From NCBI GenBank assembly GCA_028098005.1, contig JAOHFM010000008.1:1-47429 (forward strand): a stretch of DNA of 47,429 nt, given 5' to 3'. The notes beneath the pieces are model-generated. The model saw only the letters and a list, made by a program, of their open reading frames with translations. It ran no database searches and had not been told where the DNA came from. This stretch comes from Psychrosphaera sp. Lineage in GTDB: Bacteria; Pseudomonadota; Gammaproteobacteria; Enterobacterales; Alteromonadaceae. Position numbers and translations under genes: made by a program. Below are positions 27,049-36,223 of this stretch, piece by piece (within the stretch, counting starts at the first letter, position 1; each line of letters starts with the position of its first letter).

Positions 27049-27889
27049 TTGTAAATGACTCAAAAAAGTTATCGTGTTTATACTTAAAATTTAATGCTTT
27101 AGTTATTAAATCGCCTTTTACCAAGCGCCCTTCTACGTTATTGGGGTTACCCACAATTTCACTATTCGTAAGCGTATTTGCTTGCTGCCTAGCGTAACGG
27201 TAAAAGCTTTGTTTGTTTGGGTGATGAGGCGAAACAACATTATAAACCGCTTTATGCTGTGATTGAGCAGATTCGGTTTGTGACGGAGACAATGCATCAT
27301 CAATCAAGCAGGTTATTGCACCCACTACGTCTTCTTGCATCACCATATTCACCGGTTCATTGGCGTTATCTTTAGTAATCACTACTTTAAAGTTACCCGG
27401 TTGACGATTTCCGCCAATTAAGCCACCTAATCTTAACACCTGTTTATATTGTAACCTGCTATTTAATACCGCTTGTTCCGCGTCATATAAGACTTTCACC
27501 TTATTGACCGACATATCCAGTTCGGCATTTTCATCATTTATGCCTGCTTTAGAATAAATTCCTATAGAACTTGTAAAAACAACCTGTTTTACTTTGCTGT
27601 TTTGGGCCTGATTAATAATAGTTTTTATACGAGGTGTATAAGAATCACCCATATCTTTTTTAAAGCCAGGTGGAATACAAACTATAAGCGAATCGACTTT
27701 AAATAAAGCCTCTCCTCCAATAATAGAATTTCGTTCTACATCGCAAAAGTCATAATCAACACCTAATATTGTTGATTCCGGCTTGTTTGAGCGATATGAC
27801 AACGTAACATCATATTTATCTTTATTTAGGCTCTGAGCCAAAGCTGTACCTATAAAACCACCACCAATAATGCCAACACGTTGTTTCAT
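27035..27889 (-). CDS. NAD(P)-binding reductase/epimerase-like protein
   Basis: 284 residues with an N-terminal Rossmann dinucleotide motif [16 protein letters not shown] (residues 6-21). [13 protein letters not shown] strand, a [11 protein letters not shown] segment and [15 protein letters not shown] are as in atypical short-chain dehydrogenases related to E. coli YeeZ. The substrate is unknown. It starts two bases after the stop of the GNAT/hotdog gene, so the two form an operon. Confidence 0.75.
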   Translation of the reverse strand: MKQRVGIIGGGFIGTALAQSLNKDKYDVTLSYRSNKPESTILGVDYDFCDVERNSIIGGEALFKVDSLIVCIPPGFKKDMGDSYTPRIKTIINQAQNSKVKQVVFTSSIGIYSKAGINDENAELDMSVNKVKVLYDAEQAVLNSRLQYKQVLRLGGLIGGNRQPGNFKVVITKDNANEPVNMVMQEDVVGAITCLIDDALSPSQTESAQSQHKAVYNVVSPHHPNKQSFYRYARQQANTLTNSEIVGNPNNVEGRLVKGDLITKALNFKYKHDNFFESFTTNVV

Positions 27890-27890
27890 A

Positions 27891-28799
27891 TTATTTTTTC
27901 TTCTTTTTTGGGATCACTACGTACTCACCACTAAACTGAGCAACTTTGACTTGGTCATCCATCACATCCACTTGCACGCTAATTCTGGCTTTTTTATCTG
28001 ACTTTAATAGGTCAAAATCACCTTCTAAATGCTCAAAGTGAGCAATACAACGAGGCAACTCAGTCACTGGCTTGTGATAATGTACGTTGGCATCAGCCAA
28101 TACAATATCGCCCTCAATGTTGTTTTCTTTCATGCGTAAATGAACCAAGCCCCAACCCGTTAATGTAGCTAAAGAATAAATACTGCCCGCAAACATAGTG
28201 CCGTGTAAGTTCATGTTTGGGTTTAATGCCGCTCGAGTCTCAAAGGTTTCGCCGGTATATTGATACACGCGAATACCCATTAATTGCGTAATTGGTATTT
28301 GTTGATGCCAAATATTTTGTAAATCAACGCACCACTGTGGATGGCGAATAATCACCTCTACTTTATCCAGCGGTTTACACATTTGAACATGAGGAATAGC
28401 ACCAAAGATTTCAGGCGCATCACCAGTGACTTGATAACCTAGGTTTTCATAAAAATTAGTTGCAGAAGTTCTCGCATTTAAAATTACGCGATCAACGCCT
28501 TCTTGACGAGCGATGGCCTCTAAAGACTCCAACATCATGGTTGCCAACCCTTTGCGGCGGTGGTCTTCTATCACCGCCATATAACGAATTTGGCTTTCTT
28601 CATTGTTTACCAAATGTAACCTAGCAACGCCAACCACTTTGCCAGTGTCATCTTTTACCATTCGATGCCAAGCGTGTTGTTCGTATTCATCTTTTTCTGA
28701 GCCACGAGGTTGCTGCAGAGGTGCACGCAAAATCTGCCAACGAGTTTCATAATACTGTTCCCAGTCTGCTTCGGTTTGTGGTGCAACAACTTGATACAT
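27891..28799 (-). CDS. GNAT acetyltransferase / hotdog thioesterase fusion (YiiD-like)
   Basis: 302 residues in two domains. The N-terminal GNAT domain (1 to about 150) has the acetyl-CoA pyrophosphate loop RRKGLA (81-86) and VILNARTSATNFYENLGYQ. The C-terminal hotdog domain (about 155-298) contains NLHGTMFAGSIYSLATLTGW and VLADANVHYHKPV, typical of the YiiD_C thioesterase family. The E. coli homologue YiiD has been linked to priming of fatty-acid synthesis by malonyl-ACP decarboxylation; I recall this rather than read it from the sequence. The protein ends in five lysines. Confidence 0.85.
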   Translation of the reverse strand: MYQVVAPQTEADWEQYYETRWQILRAPLQQPRGSEKDEYEQHAWHRMVKDDTGKVVGVARLHLVNNEESQIRYMAVIEDHRRKGLATMMLESLEAIARQEGVDRVILNARTSATNFYENLGYQVTGDAPEIFGAIPHVQMCKPLDKVEVIIRHPQWCVDLQNIWHQQIPITQLMGIRVYQYTGETFETRAALNPNMNLHGTMFAGSIYSLATLTGWGLVHLRMKENNIEGDIVLADANVHYHKPVTELPRCIAHFEHLEGDFDLLKSDKKARISVQVDVMDDQVKVAQFSGEYVVIPKKKKK

Positions 28800-28900
28800 A
28801 ATTATCTCCCCTAAAATATTTCACTTTTGCGCTTCGACTCGTTATTGTTATGCTGTCGTTCCACACCTTACTTGCTTAATATTAGAGAATAAAAAACATT

Positions 28901-29662
28901 ATGGATGTTGCGCAATTTCAGTTTAGCTCAGAAGCCAACCAACAGGTTTATTTTTATCAGTCTACTGAATTAAGAATAGAAGTCTTGCAAAATCAACACC
29001 ATATTTGGATGGAAATTAACGGTGTTATTCAAAGCGCGTGTCAAAACAAAGCCCCATACCGTCCCGTATTACCGCATATTCTCGCCATGTTCTTGCCTTA
29101 CAATCACCATAAAATACCATCAAGTGTTTTAGAACTAGGTGGTGGTGGTCAGTCGGTTCAACGCTATTTTGCACAAACCCAAGCTGCCGTAGAGTTCACC
29201 AGTATTGAATATGACCAAGACGTAATTGATACCGTTAAAAACTATATGCCAGGCGGTGACGATCTCAATATCATCAAAGCCGACGCTTTTGAGTTTATAG
29301 CTCAAGCAGTAAATGACAAACAACAGTACGACTGGGTGGTAGTTGATTTATTTCATGGCGCTGAGTCACCAACTAAAGTTTTTAGCGCTGAATTCTTTTT
29401 AGACTGCTATAAAATAACTAAACAAGATGGTTGGCTGGTTTTCAACTGTTTGCGTTCAGAGCCTGAAATACTAAAGTCGCTCGTTGAAACCGTTGATGAG
29501 TGTTTTGATACTAAATCAAAACTCTTTGCCGTGCCTGGCATGAAAAACCATATTCTGTTGGCTTATAAAAGTCCTGAGCTGCAAGGTGCTTTAATGGAAC
29601 ATATAGAAGCGTTTAATTTTCCTGACGAGATTGAAATACACAACCTCGCCAGGTCAATTTGA
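28901..29662 (+). CDS. Spermidine-synthase-like methyltransferase-fold protein
   Basis: 253 residues with a Rossmann-type core: VLELGGGGQSVQRYF (about 73-87), FTSIEYDQDVIDTVKNY (with the ligand-binding acidic strand end), IIKADAFEFI, and WVVVDLFHGAESP. This is the order found in spermidine synthase-like proteins. The catalytic region of true SpeE (DxTDP/GP) is replaced by DLFHGAE, so polyamine synthesis is not assured. It is monocistronic, divergent from the YiiD-like gene, and followed by a short ACTGGGC/GCCCAGT inverted repeat (29664-29678). Confidence 0.68.
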   Translation: MDVAQFQFSSEANQQVYFYQSTELRIEVLQNQHHIWMEINGVIQSACQNKAPYRPVLPHILAMFLPYNHHKIPSSVLELGGGGQSVQRYFAQTQAAVEFTSIEYDQDVIDTVKNYMPGGDDLNIIKADAFEFIAQAVNDKQQYDWVVVDLFHGAESPTKVFSAEFFLDCYKITKQDGWLVFNCLRSEPEILKSLVETVDECFDTKSKLFAVPGMKNHILLAYKSPELQGALMEHIEAFNFPDEIEIHNLARSI

Positions 29663-29707
29663 GACTGGGCGGCCCAGTGTTAATTATTAGGTATTAGCTG
29701 TTAAGTA

Positions 29708-30073
29708 TTAGTTGTCGAGTAAGTCTTCGGCCTTTTCTAATAGCTCTTCGGCTTTATTTTCTAAGTTTTCCATAAACTCAGACTGCTCAACAATAGTGCC
29801 GTTAAAGTTAAGCCCTAAGAACATACCTTCACTGCCGACCGCCACTATTAACAAACCAACGATTAAAAGCGGCGGTAATAACTTCATAAATAAACTAATC
29901 ACTAACCACACAATAACCACAGCGGCCACTAAGTGATACATCCAAATTTGATCTGCAGGAATTTCCACAACTTCGTTAAAAAAGCTAGTTTGATCAATTA
30001 CCTGATATAAATAACCACTCATGGCTAGCGCCAATCCACCAATTAGAATTGTTAACCCTTTTAATAACCACAT
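29708..30073 (-). CDS. Small inner-membrane protein with C-terminal helical tail
   Basis: 121 residues. Three hydrophobic segments (about 4-25, 46-64 and 66-84) and a strongly acidic, probably helical C-terminal tail (residues 98-121: repeated EN/EE/LEKAEDLL heptad-like pattern). I do not recognise a family. It lies 88 bases downstream of dtd on the same strand, with a short tandem repeat between them. Confidence 0.55.
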   Translation of the reverse strand: MWLLKGLTILIGGLALAMSGYLYQVIDQTSFFNEVVEIPADQIWMYHLVAAVVIVWLVISLFMKLLPPLLIVGLLIVAVGSEGMFLGLNFNGTIVEQSEFMENLENKAEELLEKAEDLLDN

Positions 30074-30108
30074 TGTACTGCTTCCTTTTGTTTTAATTAT
30101 TATTTTTG

Positions 30109-30140
30109 TAATTCTGTAATTCTGTAATTCTGTAATTCTG
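30109..30140. repeat. 8-bp tandem repeat TAATTCTG, about 4 copies
   Basis: Four head-to-tail copies of TAATTCTG between dtd and the small membrane protein gene. Coordinates may be off by a base or two. It lies just upstream of the membrane protein's translation start, so copy-number change could affect the leader of that gene. Confidence 0.75.
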
Positions 30141-30161
30141 GCAAGCTAAACTCAAATTCGC

Positions 30162-30599
30162 TTAAACACTCAATGAGAAAGTCACTGGGCCATCATTCAC
30201 TAATGACACTTGCATGTCAGCACCAAACTGTCCCGTTTCAACGGTTAAGCCTAAAGACTTACAACACTCCACAAAATATTCGTAAAGTGCTTTGCCCTGC
30301 TCTGGCGAGGCACCACGAGAGAAACCTGGTCGATTACCAGACTTAGTATCAGCAACTAGCGTAAATTGCGAAACAACAAGCACAGACCCTTCCGCTTGCT
30401 GCACGTTTAAATTCATCTTGCCGTTTTCATCATTAAATATACGGTACTTGCTAATTCGCTCTGCCAGCTTTTTCGCTTTTTGTTCATTGTCTTCTTGCTC
30501 AACGCCCAATAAAACCAACAAGCCTGTATTTATAGCGCCTACGCGAGTGCCTTCAATATCAACACTTGCCTGTTTTACTCTTTGAATAAGCCCTATCAT
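30162..30599 (-). CDS. dtd: D-aminoacyl-tRNA deacylase (Dtd)
   Basis: Removes D-amino acids mis-loaded on tRNA. 145 residues, the standard size, with N-terminal [13 protein letters not shown], the SQFTL motif ([11 protein letters not shown]) and the C-terminal active-site loop NDGPVTF, in which the cis Gly-Pro pair contacts the substrate. Its start lies 8 bases after the pip stop, so pip-dtd is an operon. Confidence 0.97.
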   Translation of the reverse strand: MIGLIQRVKQASVDIEGTRVGAINTGLLVLLGVEQEDNEQKAKKLAERISKYRIFNDENGKMNLNVQQAEGSVLVVSQFTLVADTKSGNRPGFSRGASPEQGKALYEYFVECCKSLGLTVETGQFGADMQVSLVNDGPVTFSLSV

Positions 30600-30607
30600 G
30601 TACTACC

Positions 30608-31585
30608 TTACTTCTTTTTTTCGTTAATAAAGTCAGCTACTTTTTTACTTGCTCTTACCAAGCTGTCAATAATGCCCGGCTCAGAAGAAGCATGCCCTGC
30701 TGCAGGTACCATTTCTAAAATACTCGAAGGCCAAGCTGTGCTTAGCGTGTAAGCGCCTTCTGGTTTGCAAACCACATCGTTTCGGCCATGAATAATATAG
30801 CCAGGAATGGTTTTAATGGCCGATATCTCACTTAGAATTTCCGACTCATAAATAAAACTGTGATTCGTAAAGTAATGGCTGTACAAAATAGCCATGGTTA
30901 GCAACTCACGATGACTGCCTTTGTAGTTGTCAAGGTGATAATTAAGCTGAACCATTTTCGCTTCCCACGCGCCAAACTTTTTCGCTGCAGCTAACTGCTC
31001 AAAATCGTTGTCGCCCATTAACTTTTCTTGGTAATACTCAAGAATTTCAGCCGTTGATTCGGTGGGCACACCTTGCACAAACTTAGCGTAATATTCGGGG
31101 AAGATTTGGCTTGCGCCCATATTAGGATTAAACAACCAGTCAATGTCTTGCTGCCTAGCTAAAAACACACCGCGTAAAATAATGGCTTCTACCACAGCGG
31201 CATTTCTTATGGCGTATAACAAGGCCACCGTTGTGCCCCACGAGCCACCCGTGACAACCCAGCGTTTAACGCCAAGCTTTTCTCGAATCGTTTCCATGTC
31301 TTTAAGCAAGTGAGAGGTAGTATTGTTCCACGTTGCCGTAATGTCATCAGCGCAGTTAGGTTTTGACTGTCCGCAGCCTCGTTGATCAAATAAAATGATC
31401 CGGTATTTTTCAGGATCATAATACCGACGTTGAGCAGGCGAACTGCCACCGCCTGGGCCGCCGTGACAATGTATAACAGGAATTCCATCTGGGTTGCCAG
31501 ACTCTTCAACGTAAATTTGATGCCCGTCACCTACATCTAGCATGTAAGTTTGGTTCGTTTTGATTTCCGGATATAACCTTCTCAT
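30608..31585 (-). CDS. pip: Prolyl aminopeptidase (Pip, S33 family)
   Basis: Releases N-terminal proline from peptides. 325 residues. Oxyanion-hole motif HGGPGGG (41-47), DQRGCGQS (67-74) and nucleophile elbow GGSWG (113-117, Ser115) are diagnostic. The catalytic Asp is in IIHGRNDVVCKPEGA and the His in PAAGHASSEPGI. No signal peptide; cytoplasmic. First gene of a pip-dtd unit. Confidence 0.95.
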   Translation of the reverse strand: MRRLYPEIKTNQTYMLDVGDGHQIYVEESGNPDGIPVIHCHGGPGGGSSPAQRRYYDPEKYRIILFDQRGCGQSKPNCADDITATWNNTTSHLLKDMETIREKLGVKRWVVTGGSWGTTVALLYAIRNAAVVEAIILRGVFLARQQDIDWLFNPNMGASQIFPEYYAKFVQGVPTESTAEILEYYQEKLMGDNDFEQLAAAKKFGAWEAKMVQLNYHLDNYKGSHRELLTMAILYSHYFTNHSFIYESEILSEISAIKTIPGYIIHGRNDVVCKPEGAYTLSTAWPSSILEMVPAAGHASSEPGIIDSLVRASKKVADFINEKKK

Positions 31586-31640
31586 TGCGCCCCCTGCGAA
31601 TTAATTGATCAACACCTTTTACAAGACAGTTAAAGCGTCA

Positions 31641-32282
31641 TTAAATTCCATATTGTTCGCGATATGCCTGAACACTTGGTAAATATTCAGCAAACGTTTC
31701 GCTGTCTTGTAAAAAGCTCACTACGTCAGACAATGTCACAATTGAAATCACTTTGGTACCAAAGTCACGTTCTACTTCTTGTATTGCTGATAACTCAGCT
31801 TTGCCTTTTTCTTGACGGTCAAGCGCAATTAAAACCCCTGACAATGCAGCGCCAGCTTGTTCAATAATCGTCATGGACTCTCTAATCGCCGTGCCAGCAG
31901 TGATAACGTCATCTACTAACATGATATTACCTTTTAGCTCAGCACCTACTAAGCTGCCGCCTTCACCGTGCTTTTTCGCTTCTTTGCGATTAAAACAATA
32001 TGGCGTGTCGTGATCGTGATGGTCAGCCAAAGCCACCGCTGTAGTGGTCGCAATTGGAATGCCTTTGTACGCAGGGCCAAATAAAACATCGTAGGAAATG
32101 CCAGAGTCAACTAACGCTGCAGCATAAAAACGCCCCAAGCGAGCTAAGTCACGGCCTGTATTAAACAAACCTGCATTAAAAAAGTAAGGACTAGTACGAC
32201 CCGACTTTAGGGTGAATTCACCAAACTTTAAAACCTGCTTCTCTAATGCAAATTCAATAAACTCTTTTTGATAATCTTTCAC
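31641..32282 (-). CDS. pyrE: Orotate phosphoribosyltransferase (PyrE)
   Basis: Converts orotate and PRPP to OMP in pyrimidine synthesis. 213 residues, as in E. coli. The substrate region [18 protein letters not shown] (about 21-38), the catalytic-loop lysines in [14 protein letters not shown] and the PRPP-binding motif [17 protein letters not shown] are all present. It is preceded by rph and by a hairpin that looks like the classical intercistronic pyrE attenuator. Confidence 0.97.
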   Translation of the reverse strand: MKDYQKEFIEFALEKQVLKFGEFTLKSGRTSPYFFNAGLFNTGRDLARLGRFYAAALVDSGISYDVLFGPAYKGIPIATTTAVALADHHDHDTPYCFNRKEAKKHGEGGSLVGAELKGNIMLVDDVITAGTAIRESMTIIEQAGAALSGVLIALDRQEKGKAELSAIQEVERDFGTKVISIVTLSDVVSFLQDSETFAEYLPSVQAYREQYGI

Positions 32283-32350
32283 TTCATTCTCCTACTTAAT
32301 GCTCATGAAAATGGTCATAAGCGCTACTCTGTAAATTCTAATTCAGATAC

Positions 32351-32409
32351 AAAAAAGTCGCACATTTTATTCAAACGGCGACTTTATCAAACGTACAACA
32401 TGAGATGTT
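32351..32409 (-). promoter_or_regulatory. pyrE transcription attenuator after rph
   Basis: Read on the minus strand from the rph stop: first a small hairpin CAACAT-CTC-ATGTTG (32395-32409), then AAAGTCGC and GCGACTTT (32378-32385 and 32354-32361) as an eight-pair stem followed by six Ts. The terminator begins about 36 bases after the rph stop. In E. coli, coupling of translation of rph to transcription at such a site lets UTP level set pyrE readthrough; the first hairpin may act as pause signal. The mechanism here is inferred by similarity of layout. Confidence 0.8.
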
Positions 32410-32420
32410 GCTACAGTAAC

Positions 32421-33134
32421 TTACGCCAATGCTTTTTTCTGTTCGTCTACTAACTCGCCAATGGCATTTTTCGCCAGGCTCATCATTTCGTTCATTTCGT
32501 CAAACGTGAACGGCTCTTCTTCTGCCGTACCTTGAACTTCAATTAAACGACCATCTTCAGTCATGATCACATTCATGTCTGTCTCTGCTTCAGAGTCTTC
32601 TAAATACTCTAAATCAGCAATTGGAGTGCCTTTATAAACACCAACCGAAATTGCAGCAATCATATGCTTAAGCGGGTTTGTTTTAATGATGTTTTCTTTA
32701 CGCATGTAGTTAATTGCATCTACTAATGCAACACAAGCACCCGTAATAGACGCAGTACGAGTACCGCCATCCGCTTGAATAACATCACAATCAACCGTAA
32801 TTGTATTTTCACCTAGTGCAGACAAGTCAATGGCCGCTCTTAAAGAACGTGCAATTAAACGAGAGATTTCTAATGTTCTACCAGACTGTTTGCCTTTTGC
32901 TGCTTCACGTTGGTTACGAGTATGCGTTGAGCGCGGTAACATGCCGTATTCAGCAGTAACCCAACCTTTACCTTGGCCTTTCATGAAACGAGGTACGCCA
33001 GTTTCAACTGTCGCGTTACATAAAACTTTAGTATCACCAATTTCAATTAACACAGACCCTTCAGCATACGCTGTAAAGTTACGAGTAATTGTAACAGGAC
33101 GAATTTGGGCTGTTGTTCTTCCACTTGGACGCAT
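32421..33134 (-). CDS. rph: Ribonuclease PH
   Basis: Phosphorolytic 3'-5' exoribonuclease that trims tRNA 3' ends. 237 residues, standard. [52 protein letters not shown] (with the substrate-binding Arg residues) and [23 protein letters not shown] are diagnostic. It is the upstream, leader-like cistron of pyrE, as in enterics. Confidence 0.97.
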   Translation of the reverse strand: MRPSGRTTAQIRPVTITRNFTAYAEGSVLIEIGDTKVLCNATVETGVPRFMKGQGKGWVTAEYGMLPRSTHTRNQREAAKGKQSGRTLEISRLIARSLRAAIDLSALGENTITVDCDVIQADGGTRTASITGACVALVDAINYMRKENIIKTNPLKHMIAAISVGVYKGTPIADLEYLEDSEAETDMNVIMTEDGRLIEVQGTAEEEPFTFDEMNEMMSLAKNAIGELVDEQKKALA

Positions 33135-33228
33135 AGATAAAACCTTATTAAGAATCTGATTAGCTTGAATTTATTGAGTGTAATCTATTTAAAAAAACTA
33201 AAATAGAAACATCTGAAAGTAATTACTA

Positions 33229-33252
33229 CAAAGCAGCCCGAAAGCTGCTTTG
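33229..33252 (-). terminator. Terminator-like hairpin after deaD
   Basis: CAAAGCAGC and GCTGCTTTG form a nine-pair stem with a six-base loop, 24 bases past the helicase stop. The tail on the minus strand (TAGTAATT) is only weakly T-rich. Confidence 0.5.
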
Positions 33253-33276
33253 ATAGTTAATGTTTAAACGCTGTGA

Positions 33277-35184
33277 TTAGTCGCGAGATTTGTTCTCTGT
33301 ACGACGACCACGATGACCTTCGCCACCTCGGCCACGGCCTTCAGCACCACGTCCACGACCTTCGCCGCCACGTCCACGGCCTTCACCGCCACGTCCACCA
33401 CGATCATCACGACCGCGTCCACCACGCTCTCCACGACCACGACCTTCGTCACGACCGCCAACACCTTCGCCGCCACGAGGGTCAACTTTGATGTCTAAAA
33501 CTTGGTTACGGATTTTAGTTTGCTTTAACTTCTGTTGAGTTTCAGCAGGCATGTCAGCAGGTAGTTCAACTACTGAGAAACCAGGCATAAGCTTAATGTT
33601 ACCAATGAACTTAGAGCTCAAGTTAGCTTCATTTGCGATTGCACCAACGATATCACGTGGAGATGCACCATGCTCACGACCAACTTCGATGCGGTACGCT
33701 TGCATTTTAACACCAGGATCACGATCACCACGGCCACCGCGCTCACGACCTTCGCCACGAGAACCACGATCTCTGTCACGACCACGGCCTTCGCCACGAT
33801 CTCTATCACGACCACGACTATCGTCGAACTTGTTGTTACCTGGCATACCACGGCCAGTTACAATTAATGGCGCTTCAGATTGAGCTATCATTGCTAGTGC
33901 AGCTGCAACAGTAGTTAGTTCTTGATTAGATTCTTCAGCAAATTCAACAACTAGTTTGTTAAAGAAGTCTAAGTCTTGACCGCCAATAACATCAGCCATT
34001 TTCTCTTTGAATGCAGCAACGCGTAATGCAGTTACTTCATCATTTGAAGGTGGCTCATAAGGAAGAATTGTTTGTTTAGTTTCACGTTCAATCGTTTTAA
34101 GAAGACGACGCTCGCGTGGCGTTGCAAACAAGATTGCATTACCTTTACGACCAGCGCGACCTGTACGACCGATGCGGTGAACATAAGACTCAACGTCATA
34201 TGGTAAGTCATAGTTGATTACGTGGCTTACACGCTCAACGTCGATACCACGTGCCGCAACGTCTGTTGCAATAATGATATCTAAACGACCAGACTTAAGT
34301 GATTCAATACACTGTTCACGGTGCGATTGGTTCATGTCACCATTAAGCGCTGCCGCAGCATGACCGCGTGCAGATAATTTGTCCGCTAGCTCAGACGTGC
34401 TTTGACGTGTCTTAGTGAAGATGATCATGCCATCAAACTCAGTTAACTCTAATAAACGAGTTAATACATCTAGCTTCTGGTTGTTATTAACAATCCAGTA
34501 CTGCTGAGTAATGTTTGAGTGGCTCGCTGATTTTGGCTTAATGCGAACTTCTTTAGGATCTTTAAGATACTTTTGCGTCACTTTTAAGATTGGCGCTGGC
34601 ATTGTTGCTGAGAATAACGCGATTTGCGCTTGATCAGGAACGTGCTCCATGATCCATTCAACATCATCGATGAAGCCCATGCGTAGCATTTCGTCAGCTT
34701 CATCTAAAACAATTGTTTTTAAGTTAGAAAGATCTAACGTTTCACGGCGCATATGGTCCATAACACGACCTGGCGTACCTACAACAACGTGAACACCACG
34801 TTTAAGAGCACGAAGCTGTGTACGGAAGTCTTGACCACCATAAATAGGTAATACGTGGAAACCATCTAGCTTTTCAGCATAAGTGGTGAACGCTTCTGCA
34901 ACCTGGATTGCTAATTCACGAGTTGGCGCTAAAACCAAAATTTGCGGTGAATTGATTTTTGGGTCCAAGTGGCATAATGTTGGTAATGCAAACGCGGCTG
35001 TTTTACCAGTACCTGTTTGTGCGATACCTAAGATATCGTGACCATTTAAAATATGCGGAATACATTCGGCTTGGATTGGTGAAGGGGTTTCATAACCTAC
35101 GTGTTGAACGGCTTCTAAAACTGCTGGGGATAAACCTAAGTCAACAAACTTTGGGGTTACATTTTCTGTCATTTTTTTACTCAC
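33277..35184 (-). CDS. deaD: DEAD-box RNA helicase, DeaD/CsdA type
   Basis: Cold-adapted RNA helicase of ribosome assembly and mRNA decay. 635 residues: Q motif (PSPIQAECIPH), Walker A AQTGTGKT (55-62), DEAD (161-164), SAT, and the C-terminal helicase core ending HRIGRTGRAGRKG. This is followed by the DeaD RNA-binding domain (MQAYRIEVGREHGASPRDIVGAIANEA) and a low-complexity Arg/Gly tail (from about 555). The gene can start at GTG 35184 or ATG 35172; GTAGAGAT before the GTG is a fair ribosome site, so I keep the longer form. The 184-bp leader is long, as in cold-shock genes. Confidence 0.93.
   Translation of the reverse strand: MSKKMTENVTPKFVDLGLSPAVLEAVQHVGYETPSPIQAECIPHILNGHDILGIAQTGTGKTAAFALPTLCHLDPKINSPQILVLAPTRELAIQVAEAFTTYAEKLDGFHVLPIYGGQDFRTQLRALKRGVHVVVGTPGRVMDHMRRETLDLSNLKTIVLDEADEMLRMGFIDDVEWIMEHVPDQAQIALFSATMPAPILKVTQKYLKDPKEVRIKPKSASHSNITQQYWIVNNNQKLDVLTRLLELTEFDGMIIFTKTRQSTSELADKLSARGHAAAALNGDMNQSHREQCIESLKSGRLDIIIATDVAARGIDVERVSHVINYDLPYDVESYVHRIGRTGRAGRKGNAILFATPRERRLLKTIERETKQTILPYEPPSNDEVTALRVAAFKEKMADVIGGQDLDFFNKLVVEFAEESNQELTTVAAALAMIAQSEAPLIVTGRGMPGNNKFDDSRGRDRDRGEGRGRDRDRGSRGEGRERGGRGDRDPGVKMQAYRIEVGREHGASPRDIVGAIANEANLSSKFIGNIKLMPGFSVVELPADMPAETQQKLKQTKIRNQVLDIKVDPRGGEGVGGRDEGRGRGERGGRGRDDRGGRGGEGRGRGGEGRGRGAEGRGRGGEGHRGRRTENKSRD
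33317..33400. repeat. 21-bp coding minisatellite in the deaD tail
   Basis: Four consecutive 21-bp units at 33317, 33338, 33359 and 33380, each beginning CCTTC on the plus strand and coding (minus strand) for GGEGRGR-like heptapeptides. Copies differ at a few bases. Slippage would add or remove seven residues without changing frame. Confidence 0.85.
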
Positions 35185-35368
35185 ATCTCTACCCCAACTT
35201 CACGCGTAGTCCATCATCACTCAATTACCATTTACGCCTGCAACCTAGTTGCAACGTGTTCAATTGAGCTTAGCCTGTCTGTGGGGGAATTCAAAAGGGC
35301 GCGAATCATACGCTTTTTTTCAAACAATTGCGACCTTTTTTGTCTAAAAAAGCGACAAATTAAAGTAA

Positions 35369-36106
35369 TTACTTAAATTTGTTCAATTCTTCACGCAGCG
35401 CGAACTCTATTTTAGGCAACAGACATGAAATTTGCTTACTAATTACGTGAAAACTTTGTAAGTCGTAGAGAATTGAGTAATTTAAGTTTTGAGGAAGTTC
35501 TAATAAGCCCCCCTTTTGCCTATCAGAAATAGGATAAATACCATAACTCACCCTATTTTCTTTTAAATAGCGTAATACATTTTTAACTTCATTCGTTGTT
35601 GTTAAGTGGTATTCTTTAATTTGAGGGTAATGCTCCTTCAATCCCTTCGACATTGCCGTTGACACTACAATCGCCTTTGGATTGTCAGTATTCTTAAAAA
35701 TACTACTGTCGCAAACCACCCCTTTCTGACACAGCAAAACATAAGACATTTCTGTTAGCGACGGTTGCACAGCCACTACATCAGGCAATGTGTTAATAAT
35801 ATCCTCGGCAAATGCTGCACTCCCCATTAACTTATTATCAGAAACTAACAACAAGTCTCTATAGGAGCTCGTCACAATAAAACTCACCTCTATTCCTAAT
35901 TGTTTATATGCGCGCTTTAAAATGGGTTGTATGTCGTTTTGAACTTTAGGGTGCTTAAGGGAGGAAAAAACTAATTTTTTAGGGATGGGACAAGCGGCCA
36001 CAGCGTTATTGTGCTCATCCAAGGAGTCACCTACGCTTATTGCTTGGGCATTTACTTTACTAACGCCTAAGCCGAATAACAGAGAAATTAGTACTAGTTT
36101 TAAAAT
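35369..36106 (-). CDS. Periplasmic solute-binding-like protein, probable AUU start
   Basis: From the first standard start codon (TTG at 36022) the product is 217 residues and lacks an export signal. The frame is open upstream to a TGA at 36134-36136 and codes for an excellent signal peptide (LKLVLISLLFGLGVSKVNAQA), but contains no ATG, GTG or TTG. An ATT at 36104-36106, preceded by GAGG at eight bases, is the best start and gives 245 residues. The mature part has a type 2 periplasmic-binding fold pattern (KKLVFSSLKHPKVQNDIQPILKRAY; later IYPISDRQKGG) resembling SBP_bac_3 proteins. An upstream indel or sequence error is the alternative. Ligand unknown. Confidence 0.6.
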   Translation of the reverse strand: MLKLVLISLLFGLGVSKVNAQAISVGDSLDEHNNAVAACPIPKKLVFSSLKHPKVQNDIQPILKRAYKQLGIEVSFIVTSSYRDLLLVSDNKLMGSAAFAEDIINTLPDVVAVQPSLTEMSYVLLCQKGVVCDSSIFKNTDNPKAIVVSTAMSKGLKEHYPQIKEYHLTTTNEVKNVLRYLKENRVSYGIYPISDRQKGGLLELPQNLNYSILYDLQSFHVISKQISCLLPKIEFALREELNKFK

Positions 36107-36223
36107 ATCGACAGCCTCGCTAATACCTACCGCTCAAAAATTTCTAAATTAACCTGTGAGATCACATTACTCATGTTTATACTAATGGCACATTGATATC
36201 AAATTTAAATTTAGGATGGTTCT

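Noticed and set aside
29664..29678. ACTGGGCGGCCCAGT as a terminator
   Set aside because: The real stem is only about five pairs once a loop is allowed, and no T run follows; left as a minor inverted repeat.
33317..33400. CRISPR-like array
   Set aside because: The repeats are directly adjacent with no spacers and lie within a coding sequence. No CRISPR array was seen anywhere in the window.
33264..33498. Open frames on both strands rich in Val/Ala or His/Asp/Thr opposite the helicase tail
   Set aside because: They are shadows of the repetitive Arg/Gly-coding minisatellite of deaD; composition is a by-product of the 21-bp repeat and they have no ribosome sites.
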